This document shows positions 1 to 5,558 of a stretch of DNA of 5,558 bases, one piece after another. The translations under genes and the position numbers were made by a program. The stretch lies in contig CAMPIQ010000184.1 of NCBI GenBank assembly GCA_946886475.1, forward strand, positions 1 through 5,558, in the 5' to 3' direction. Numbering within the stretch: position 1 is the first letter of the stretch; each line of letters opens with the position of its first letter. The notes beneath the pieces were generated by a model. The model did not search any database. It saw only the letters and a list, made by a program, of their open reading frames with translations, and was not told the origin of the DNA. The stretch comes from an uncultured Chitinophagales bacterium. Lineage in GTDB: Bacteria; Bacteroidota; Bacteroidia; Chitinophagales; Chitinophagaceae.

Positions 1-1
1 T

Positions 2-1357
2 ATTTCCGGTACCATCCGCAGGGACGGATCTTCCAGATTTGGTCCCGATAAACGATGGTGAATCTTCCCGTCAGGCGCAGCCGCATGGCTGATTTCAGAA
101 GAAGATTTTTTAAAGGGTGGAAAGATAGAAGACATAGTATCTTATTTAAAACTGAGAGTCTCTCATGGTTTGGCAGGTTCTCAAAATCTTGGAAACTACG
201 ACTGGAGGACCAGGGTAGGATCTTCAAGGTATAATGGAATGCCTGGCATAGCGCCAAATTCCATTGGTAATCCTGAATTGCGTTGGGAGCAAACGCTCAT
301 GACAGATGTGGGATTGGATTTTGGGTTCTGGAATGACCGCATCAGAGGTTCGTTTGGTTTTTTCCAAAAAAATTCCAAAGATCTGATCTATTCCAAACCC
401 GTTGCTCCAAGCAGTGCCTTCTCAACCATCACTTCCAACATCGCGTCCACGGAAACAAAGGGACTTGAATTTGAAATAAAGGTGGATGTTTTAAAGACCC
501 GCGATCTTACAGTGACCCTTGATTTTAATGCTGGTAAGAACAAAACCAAACTAACAAAGATCAATGGTGTGGACAGTGTATTGTACTTCCCCAATAGCTA
601 TGCGCCTTATATGAAAGCTCTCGAGGGTCAATATATAGACCAGTGGTGGGGATACCAGGCTGCCAATCGCCTGTTTGTGACGCAGGAAGAATTAATTGCA
701 TTGGGCACACGCACCGCTTCAGGCGGCGTGCAGCCTTATCGTACAGTTTATGGAGACCTAAGCAAGGGAGATTTAATTCTTTTGGACAGAAATATGGATG
801 GCGTGGTAAATGCGAATGATAAAACTTTATTGGGAAGCGCTAATCCGAAATTCTTTGGAGGTTTTGGTGCCACCCTGTATTTTAAAAATTTGATGGTCAA
901 TGCCACATTTACATATTCCTATGGAAATAAGAGGCTTTGGCAAATGCCCATGAGTGATTTAGGATATATGGGTAATTATAACCAGAGCAATTTAATAGGA
1001 GGTAAAAGCGCTACTTTACTTTCTCCATATGAGGCAACCATGCCCAGAATGACCCAATATGGATTTGGAGGCAATGGAGACTTTTCAGATTTCTGGCTTT
1101 ATGATGCATCGTATGTGAGATTGAGCGCATTGAACTTAAGCTACAGGCTCAATGAAAAGCATTTCCGGAATATGCTGATCCAGGGAGTGGATATTACTTT
1201 CCAGGCATCCAATCTTTTTACGCTTACTTCTTATCCGGGCTTTGATCCTCAGGGTAATTGGGGTTCATCAAGTATCGGATCCGGAATGGGAATCGATTAC
1301 AGCTACTACCCGGCAGCTAAGAACTTTAACCTTGGTTTTAAATTCACATTTAAATAA
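2..1357 (+). CDS. SusC/RagA-family TonB-dependent outer-membrane transporter, C-terminal part, 5' partial and interrupted by an in-frame TGA
   Basis: This is the C-terminal beta-barrel portion of a SusC-type transporter, which imports oligomeric nutrients across the outer membrane using TonB energy together with a SusD lid. Reading from base 2 gives SGTIRRDGSSRFGPDKRW, a strongly conserved SusC motif. A TGA follows (59-61), then IFPSGAAAW, ISEEDF and LKLRVSHGLAGSQNLGNY in the same frame. Further family landmarks are GDLILLDRNMDGVVNANDK (about 767-823, an Asp-rich loop), NPKFFGGFGA, DASYVRLSALNLSYRL, ASNLFTLTSYPGFDP and a C-terminal strand ending FKFTFK. The plug and TonB box are upstream of the window. 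After the TGA the frame stays open for 431 codons with no other lesion. The first start-like codon after it is TTG at 170, but coding similarity begins well before that, so 170 is not a natural start. SusD follows after 9 bases. Family assignment is firm; substrate unknown; whether the gene is functional depends on whether the TGA is real. Confidence 0.93.
59..61 (+). other. In-frame TGA stop inside the SusC-like gene
   Basis: The codons read CGA TGG TGA ATC TTC CCG. SusC proteins normally have Arg-Trp/Tyr-Gly-x-Phe-Pro here, so the TGA occupies a Gly position, and a single G-to-T change at base 59 would turn GGA into TGA. No frameshift is needed to explain the break. It would remove the last 431 residues of the barrel, which should abolish function. 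The three complete downstream genes end in TAA, TAA and TAG and have no internal TGA at Gly or Trp positions, so a reassigned genetic code is unlikely. A recent nonsense mutation or a sequencing/assembly error are the realistic explanations. Confidence 0.85.
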
Positions 1358-1366
1358 AATATTGCA

Positions 1367-2848
1367 ATGAAAAGCATATATATAATATTAATTGGTGCTA
1401 TCGTTTTCAGCTCCTGTAAAAAATTCCTGGATGAAGAACCTTTGCATTCCCTGATAGACGCCAACGCCATTACCAATTATGAAAAGGCACAGGCAGCTGT
1501 AGGTGGAATATATGCCACTTTTCAAAACGACGCCTGGGGTGGCGCACTTTATTTGTCAATGGGCACCAAATCGGGATTTATAGATTGGACAGGATTGCGG
1601 GACTATGAACTCTCCTATACCGAATCGAATAATTCCACTAATGCTGTCTCTACCTGGGCTCAGTTTTATAAAAGCCTGAATGCTGCCAATTTTGCCATAC
1701 AGGGGATTTCAGAGCTTTCAGATGCCTCCTTTCCTAATGAAGCGGCGAAAACAAAACTGATTGCTGAAGCAAAATGTTTGCGTGCCTGGATCAATGCCAA
1801 TTTACTATGGAACTTTGGTCATTGGTGGGCAGAAGATAATGATGAATATGGTTTAATATACCGCGAAGAAGTTTCGGATATTACGAATATCGAAAAGCCC
1901 CGGATTTCTGTGGGTGAAAGTTATCAGAAAATTTATGAGGACCTTGATTTTGCAATTGCTTCCCTGGCGGATTTTAACTCCAGCCGGTATGTATCAAAAC
2001 AATTTGCAAAAGTGTTGAAAGCCCAATTATTACTGAGGAGAGCAGGGATGAATAATAACGCATCTGAACTTCAATCTGCTCTGACTTTAGTAAATGATGT
2101 GCTTTCAAGTCTGCCGGCATCTTTACATATAGAAGCAGACCTTGCTAATGTATATGCCCAGGCATGGGATGCTGATGAATGTCTTTTTGCAAAATACCTG
2201 GAAGATGATGGTTCCAGAACTTCCAAGGGTGGATATTGGTATACCTATGGAATGATCTATCAGGGAAATAAACTTCCTCTTCCTCCCGGAGGAACCTTAA
2301 CTGCGGGGCTTGAATATGGCGTGGATTGGTTTAAGGCCGATCCAAGGTGGCCAATCGTTACCGGTGAAGTAAGATCACCTGAAACCTGGGATGCAAGTAT
2401 GAATTATACTTTTTCAAAGCTTGCAAGACTGGGAAGCTATGCCGGCAGACAGCAGAACGAAGAAAAATATGCGGCATATTATTTCAGGATACCTCAATTG
2501 TACATAATGAAGGCAGAGTTACTTGCCAGAACAGGAGCTCCTGTTTCCCAGGCCATAGCTCCCATCAACGAAATGCGTTCCATGAGAACCAATCCTGTTC
2601 TTCCTTCAATTAATCCCTCAACAAATGAAGCGCTCATGAATGATATTTTCAAGGAATATTTTTTTGAGACCTGCTTCGAAAATGGAACTGAATTATTTAC
2701 TTCACTGAGGTTTAAAAATAATGGTCAACCCTGGATTGTAGCAATCAAAGGTGGATTGCCTTTAGTAATGAATAAGATCTGCTGGCCTATTCCGGAAAAT
2801 GAAATTCTGAATAATCCCCAGGTCAAGCAAAACCCTGATTTAAAATAA
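1367..2848 (+). CDS. SusD/RagB-family nutrient-binding outer-membrane lipoprotein
   Basis: This is the surface lipoprotein partner of the upstream SusC: it caps the transporter and captures substrate. The 493 residues fit the usual family size. The N-terminus is a lipoprotein signal with lipobox FSSC, Cys17 being the lipidated residue, followed by CKKFLDEEP, a typical SusD mature start with acidic residues close to the Cys as in surface-export signals. Family segments follow in order: a TPR-like helical part with AEAKCLRAWINANLLWNFGH (about residues 133-152), FRIPQLYIMKAELLAR (373-388), the IFKEYFFETCFENG segment (427-440), and the C-terminal WPIPENEILNNPQVKQNP (473-490), equivalent to the usual PIP-x-x-E-I-x-x-NP-x-x-x-QNP ending. 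The ATG lies 9 bases after the SusC stop in an AT-rich, Shine-Dalgarno-free context, so translation is probably coupled within one operon. Four further cysteines (137, 272, 436, 472) lie in the mature protein. Substrate specificity cannot be deduced. Confidence 0.95.
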   Translation: MKSIYIILIGAIVFSSCKKFLDEEPLHSLIDANAITNYEKAQAAVGGIYATFQNDAWGGALYLSMGTKSGFIDWTGLRDYELSYTESNNSTNAVSTWAQFYKSLNAANFAIQGISELSDASFPNEAAKTKLIAEAKCLRAWINANLLWNFGHWWAEDNDEYGLIYREEVSDITNIEKPRISVGESYQKIYEDLDFAIASLADFNSSRYVSKQFAKVLKAQLLLRRAGMNNNASELQSALTLVNDVLSSLPASLHIEADLANVYAQAWDADECLFAKYLEDDGSRTSKGGYWYTYGMIYQGNKLPLPPGGTLTAGLEYGVDWFKADPRWPIVTGEVRSPETWDASMNYTFSKLARLGSYAGRQQNEEKYAAYYFRIPQLYIMKAELLARTGAPVSQAIAPINEMRSMRTNPVLPSINPSTNEALMNDIFKEYFFETCFENGTELFTSLRFKNNGQPWIVAIKGGLPLVMNKICWPIPENEILNNPQVKQNPDLK

Positions 2849-2864
2849 TATCAAATTAATAGTA

Positions 2865-3899
2865 ATGAAATACTTTTCTATAATTGTGCTTATACTGCAA
2901 GTTGCCATAATTACTTCCTGCACGAAGCAACATAAAGATGTGCTGATTGATTATCCTAATGATATCACTTTTAATGAATTGACACTGGACCGTTTTAGTT
3001 ATGAAATTCCTGACCAGCCCTTTGAGGCTAAGGGGCAGGAATCCGGATCCATTACAATGAATGTAAAAAAATATTCCGGTGGAAATTATGGAGGTTTTGC
3101 CATTTCAAATATGAACTGGAGATCCTATCCCTGGAATCTAAGTCCTGATTTTGGACCATCATCACTGCCACAGGATCAAATCCAAAGAGCAATTGATTCC
3201 TGTATTTTTAGCGTTTATACCGAAAAACCCAATAAGACTGAGAATTATTTGGTTGGTCATGCTGTTGGTGATGATGCTTTTATTTCACTCGGTAAACCTG
3301 CTGTGGTTGAACATATATTGGTAGCTAATACTACTTATAATTTTTTATTGACCAGTTATGGCTCAACCTATTCAGGTACGCTGAACCAGCAGACACAGGC
3401 ATATTCCCTCACAGGAAACAAAGTTAAAAATATACAGATCCCAAATCCTTCTACTGCATATTATGGCAGGTGGTACCTTCCTGGCCCTGATGGCAATAAT
3501 CTTATCAGGCTCGCGGGTACAGAAGTGTTGGCAAAGAGAGAAGCCGGCCATACCGCAGCTGAGACAGCCCGGTTAAATGGAAATACGGAGGCTGAAGCAA
3601 GCGCTGACTCTTCAGCTGCTGCCAATAACACCCACCATGGCTATGTGAAACTCATCATAGAAGGGTATCACAAGGGTGGCTCCACCGGAACAGTTGATTT
3701 TTATCTGGCTGTACGTCCCAATGTAGATCCGCTTCACCCGGATTGGAATTTTGTAATGAATGATTGGAATCCTGTGGATCTGAAATCTTTGGGCCAGGTG
3801 GATAAACTTGTTTTTAAGATGGAATCTTCCTATAAAGATTCAAACGGGGACATGCTGGTTCCAGCTTATTTCTGTGTGGACGGCATACGATTAAAATAA
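2865..3899 (+). CDS. DUF4465-like lipoprotein, probable surface binding protein of the SusCD operon
   Basis: The 344-residue product starts with a lipoprotein signal (lipobox ITSC, Cys19). The mature part resembles DUF4465 proteins: an N-terminal segment FNELTLDRFSYE (36-47), GGNYGGFAISN (72-82) matching the family's 'GFAYSN' region, ANTTYN (154-159), and a C-terminal block with GTVDFYLA (275-282), VMNDWNPVDLKSLG (297-310) and VPAYFCVDGIRL (332-343). That order and the final 'PAYFCxD' element are characteristic. DUF4465 domains are predicted beta-sandwich, binding-module-like folds; I recall, without certainty, that some gut Bacteroides members (BtuH) bind vitamin B12. The gene sits 16 bases after SusD, so it is probably an accessory surface ligand-binding protein of the same operon. 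Oddity: about 95 residues separate NTTY from GYVKLIIEG, where I expect roughly 30; the extra stretch includes an Ala/Glu/Asn-rich segment (about 219-256). No catalytic motif is seen. A PUL surface glycan-binding protein is the alternative label. Confidence 0.85.
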   Translation: MKYFSIIVLILQVAIITSCTKQHKDVLIDYPNDITFNELTLDRFSYEIPDQPFEAKGQESGSITMNVKKYSGGNYGGFAISNMNWRSYPWNLSPDFGPSSLPQDQIQRAIDSCIFSVYTEKPNKTENYLVGHAVGDDAFISLGKPAVVEHILVANTTYNFLLTSYGSTYSGTLNQQTQAYSLTGNKVKNIQIPNPSTAYYGRWYLPGPDGNNLIRLAGTEVLAKREAGHTAAETARLNGNTEAEASADSSAAANNTHHGYVKLIIEGYHKGGSTGTVDFYLAVRPNVDPLHPDWNFVMNDWNPVDLKSLGQVDKLVFKMESSYKDSNGDMLVPAYFCVDGIRLK

Positions 3900-3902
3900 T
3901 GG

Positions 3903-3932
3903 CCTTTGATTTTTAGAAAGTAAAAATCAAGG
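3903..3932 (+). terminator. Hairpin directly after the DUF4465 gene: possible terminator or mRNA 3'-end stem
   Basis: TTGATTTTT (3906-3914) pairs perfectly with AAAAATCAA (3922-3930). One more A-T pair can close a five-base loop, and two outer C-G pairs lie beyond a single bulged T. The stem begins three bases after the stop codon at 3897-3899 and opens the only long gap in the window. It is AT-rich and has no U-tract after it on the plus strand (GGTGATTGATAAAAGG follows), so it is not a classical intrinsic terminator. A partial attenuator or an RNase-blocking stem at the 3' end of the susCD-DUF4465 message fits better. Confidence 0.35.
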
Positions 3933-3964
3933 TGATTGATAAAAGGAAAAAATTGCTTTCGCCA

Positions 3965-3996
3965 TTTGCTGTTTCTTTTTGGGCTGCTATTGTTTG
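3965..3996 (+). promoter_or_regulatory. Weak candidate Bacteroidetes-type promoter upstream of the thioredoxin gene
   Basis: Bacteroidetes primary promoters are described as TTTG, about 19-21 bases, then TAnnTTTG. Here TTTG (3965-3968) is followed by 19 bases, TA (3988-3989), three bases, then TTTG (3993-3996), so the -7 element has one extra internal base. It would leave a leader of about 250 bases before the ATG at 4260. The match is imperfect and such short AT-rich motifs arise by chance; no better match was found closer to the gene. Confidence 0.22.
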
Positions 3997-4227
3997 CGAA
4001 GAAAACTGAACGGAACAGCAGTATTAGAAAATTTCGCTTTAACGTTCCTGTCACAAAAGGCAGTGGTAATATCAGTCATGCTTTTGCCTTCTTGTAGATA
4101 CAGGTGGTGAAACTGCATACAAAAATGCGCGGTTCCTGAATGGGAAAAATCAACTGATCCATGTGTAAACAGGTTTGGAAATAATTGTATGCAGAATAGA
4201 ATAATTTTTCCGGGGCCATTATAAGAT

Positions 4228-4249
4228 TTAATCAAAACATTAATCAAAA
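4228..4249. repeat. Tandem 10-base direct repeat before the thioredoxin gene
   Basis: TTAATCAAAA occurs at 4228-4237 and again at 4240-4249, a 12-base period, ending ten bases before the ATG at 4260. It could be a paired protein-binding site or simply an AT-rich, unstructured leader that helps translation start in the absence of a Shine-Dalgarno sequence. The repetition is exact; its function is conjecture. Confidence 0.45.
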
Positions 4250-4259
4250 ATCATTTGCA

Positions 4260-5414
4260 ATGAAAAAAATGAGTATAGTTCTTTCACTGTTATTCTTCAT
4301 TGCCTGTGTCAGTTCAAATACACAAACCAACTCCGGGCAGAATTTTAATTACAGCGGATCTAATTGGTCTAAATATGAAGGACACAGGATGACAATAGTT
4401 GTGTTGGATACAAGTGTTGGCGGAACAAGACTGATTGCTGAACAAATAATCAGGGATGGAAAATTCAACGTATCTGCTAATATAAAATATCCGCAGAATG
4501 CGTTTTTTGGATTGTACAATCCTAAGGGAGATTTTGTATTTAAAAAGGAATTTATCCTGGAGCCGGAGAAACTAAGAATTGACCTTGATAGTGAAACAAA
4601 CGATATCATTCTTACAGGAGGCAAATACAATCCGCTTTTTATTAAAATTGAAAAAAATCCTGAGTATCTGGCTTTGGTAAAGGCATTTGATGATTTTGCC
4701 TCCACAATGAAACCTGAAGATTTTAAAACTGATACCGCGAAAAGGAAAAGATACATGGACTTAAACAGGGCAGCCTATACTTATAAAGTGGAATCATACA
4801 ATGATATAAGATTTAACAACCCTGATCCCTATGCGAGATTGTTAGCCATGTATCATTCCGGCAGGTCAAATAAATTTGAAGAGCAACTGGCTGAATTGGA
4901 AAAAGAACTGGGAAGCCTTCCTGAAATTGTTTATCTGCGCTACAGTACACAGGCTGCACGGGAAAGGCAGAGAAATTCGGGAACAGTAAAACCGGGCGCC
5001 ATTATCAAAGATTTTAATTCAACAAGTTTTGACGGGAAACCTTTCCACCTGGCTAATACATTAAAAGAAAACAAATACACTCTGGTAGAATTTTGGGCAA
5101 GCTGGTGCGGACCATGCAGAGCTGAGATCCCACACATGAAAAAAGCCTATCAAAAATTTAAGAACAAAGGTTTTGAAATAGTGTCATTCACACTTGATCA
5201 TGAAAGAGATCGTTGGACAAAAGCCACGATGGAAGAGAAGCTGCCCTGGATCAATGTGGGTGATCTGCTTGCCTATAAAAGTTCCGTTGTGAAAATGTTT
5301 GGGATTAGCGGGATCCCTGCCAATTTTCTGGTAGATCCTTCCGGTAAAATCATTGCCATGAACTTAAGACAGGAAAAGCTGGATGAAAAATTAGCCGATC
5401 TATTAGAGTTGTAG
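4260..5414 (+). CDS. TlpA/ResA-like thiol-disulfide oxidoreductase lipoprotein with DUF4369-like N-terminal domain
   Basis: This is an exported thioredoxin-fold protein expected to reduce or exchange disulfides in the periplasm. The 384 residues begin with a lipoprotein signal (FFIAC, Cys16 lipidated). After the Cys come VSSNTQTNSG with no early acidic residues, suggesting retention facing the periplasm rather than surface export. Residues about 28-125 form a beta-rich DUF4369-like domain (GHRMTIVVLD, IIRDGKFNVSA, FGLYN). Residues about 133-238 are a charged, mainly helical linker. The AhpC/TSA-TlpA thioredoxin domain spans about 243-384: VKPGAIIKDFNSTSFDGK, then VEFWASWCGPCRAEIP with redox cysteines 283 and 286, the cis-Pro loop GIPANFLVDPSGKI (Pro353), and a closing helix. 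All key thioredoxin residues are present. The ATG at 4260 is chosen because it gives a complete signal peptide; a second ATG at 4269 would shorten it by three residues. Such proteins are common beside SusCD pairs in Bacteroidetes. The partner is unknown. Confidence 0.93.
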   Translation: MKKMSIVLSLLFFIACVSSNTQTNSGQNFNYSGSNWSKYEGHRMTIVVLDTSVGGTRLIAEQIIRDGKFNVSANIKYPQNAFFGLYNPKGDFVFKKEFILEPEKLRIDLDSETNDIILTGGKYNPLFIKIEKNPEYLALVKAFDDFASTMKPEDFKTDTAKRKRYMDLNRAAYTYKVESYNDIRFNNPDPYARLLAMYHSGRSNKFEEQLAELEKELGSLPEIVYLRYSTQAARERQRNSGTVKPGAIIKDFNSTSFDGKPFHLANTLKENKYTLVEFWASWCGPCRAEIPHMKKAYQKFKNKGFEIVSFTLDHERDRWTKATMEEKLPWINVGDLLAYKSSVVKMFGISGIPANFLVDPSGKIIAMNLRQEKLDEKLADLLEL

Positions 5415-5476
5415 ATACCGGAATTTGGAAATATTTAAAGCGACTCAAAATTGTAAACTAGAAATAAAACTGACAA

Positions 5477-5558
5477 ATGAAAAAATTATTGTTTTTACTG
5501 GTTGTTTGTTCATTTTGCATTTCGGCTGTAAATGCACAAAACTTCAACTTAAAGGGTC
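5477..5558 (+). CDS. Start of an exported protein, 3' partial; possible second DUF4369/thioredoxin-type protein
   Basis: Only 27 codons are in the window. They encode a Sec signal peptide: MKK, a hydrophobic run LLFLLVVCSFCIS, then AVNA|QNFNLKG with likely signal peptidase I cleavage after Ala20. The two cysteines in the hydrophobic core lack the small -1 residue of a lipobox, so this is probably not a lipoprotein. The mature start QNFNLKG resembles QNFNYSG in the preceding thioredoxin protein (residues 27-33) and the first strand typical of DUF4369 domains, so a tandem paralogue is plausible but not provable from this stub. It starts 62 bases after the previous stop with no terminator between, suggesting the same operon. 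The ATG sits in an AT-rich context without a Shine-Dalgarno sequence. Confidence 0.75.
   Translation, partial: MKKLLFLLVVCSFCISAVNAQNFNLKG

Larger units (their letters stand above)
3900..4259. other. Intergenic region of 360 bases without a recognisable gene
   Basis: The region separates the SusC-SusD-DUF4465 cluster from the thioredoxin genes, whereas all other gaps here are 9, 16 and 62 bases. It holds a hairpin at its start, one weak promoter candidate, and a direct repeat before the next ATG. Two minus-strand open frames cross it, but their translations are rich in Phe, His and Cys, match no family I know, and look like chance. AATCAA recurs at 3925-3930, 4148-4153, 4230-4235 and 4242-4247. 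A short inverted repeat, CTGCT (3984-3988) with AGCAG (4017-4021), could form a weak stem. No tRNA or known riboswitch was recognised. It most likely holds the promoter and leader of the downstream unit; a decayed gene remnant cannot be excluded. Confidence 0.7.

Noticed and set aside
59..61. Recoding of TGA as Gly (alternative genetic code) or selenocysteine
   Set aside because: No other gene in the window uses an internal TGA, Gly is encoded normally throughout, and SusC needs no selenocysteine at this place. A point mutation or sequencing error is simpler.
785..820. EF-hand or dockerin-like calcium-binding loop (DRNMDGVVNAND)
   Set aside because: This Asp-rich D-x-N-x-D-G segment is a normal conserved part of SusC-type barrels, so it is not a separate domain or a fusion.
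170..1357. A SusC gene beginning at TTG 170
   Set aside because: Clear SusC coding similarity continues in the same frame upstream of 170 and across the TGA at 59-61, so 170 is only the first start-like codon after the break.
3866..4054. Minus-strand 62-codon open frame overlapping the end of the DUF4465 gene
   Set aside because: It overlaps the conserved C-terminus of a well-supported plus-strand gene and has a Lys/Phe-rich, non-family-like translation.
3987..4247. Minus-strand 86-codon open frame in the intergenic gap
   Set aside because: Its translation is rich in Phe, His and Cys, shows no domain or signal pattern I recognise, and overlaps another equally unconvincing minus-strand frame. 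It is probably a chance open frame.
4349..4756. Minus-strand 135-codon open frame inside the thioredoxin gene
   Set aside because: It is the antisense of well-supported coding sequence; its Leu/Ser-rich translation is typical of a shadow frame.
5424..5454. Possible promoter before the last gene (TTTG at 5424-5427)
   Set aside because: No TAnnTTTG element follows at the right distance; the short gap without a terminator fits co-transcription better.

Overview
The window looks like part of a nutrient-uptake locus from a Bacteroidetes bacterium, probably a Chitinophagia- or Sphingobacteriia-like lineage (the finer placement is inference). The evidence is a SusC/SusD outer-membrane pair, short N-terminal lipoprotein signals, AT-rich leaders with no Shine-Dalgarno sequence before any start, and a TlpA-type thioredoxin lipoprotein with a DUF4369-like N-terminal domain. 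All five genes read on the plus strand. No tRNA, rRNA, CRISPR array, insertion sequence or glycoside hydrolase is visible.

Bases 2-1357 hold the C-terminal part of a SusC/RagA-family TonB-dependent transporter; its plug and TonB box lie upstream of the window. Its frame is broken by one in-frame TGA (59-61), exactly where the family has the Gly of the 'RWG-FPS' motif. The sequence on both sides is still clearly SusC-like, so this is a recent nonsense mutation or a base-call error rather than an old pseudogene. Nine bases later comes the SusD-like partner lipoprotein (1367-2848), and 16 bases after that a DUF4465-like lipoprotein (2865-3899) carrying an unusual Ala/Glu/Asn-rich insertion. These three genes look like one operon: a surface 'pedal-bin' transporter with an accessory surface binding protein.

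Bases 3900-4259 form a 360-base gap with no convincing gene. It starts with a hairpin three bases after the DUF4465 stop, contains one weak Bacteroidetes-type promoter candidate, and ends with a 10-base direct repeat just before the next gene. It may divide the locus into two transcription units.

The second unit begins with a DUF4369/TlpA-like thiol-disulfide oxidoreductase lipoprotein (4260-5414, active site WCGPC). The first 27 codons of another exported protein follow (5477 to window end); its mature N-terminus resembles that of its neighbour, so it may be a second protein of the same type. The likely division of labour is import across the outer membrane by SusC/SusD, surface binding by the DUF4465 protein, and periplasmic redox work by the thioredoxin protein(s). 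The substrate cannot be read from this window. The strongest oddities are the single in-frame stop in SusC, the insertion in the DUF4465 protein, and the pairing of an uptake cassette with thioredoxin lipoproteins without any visible degradative enzyme.
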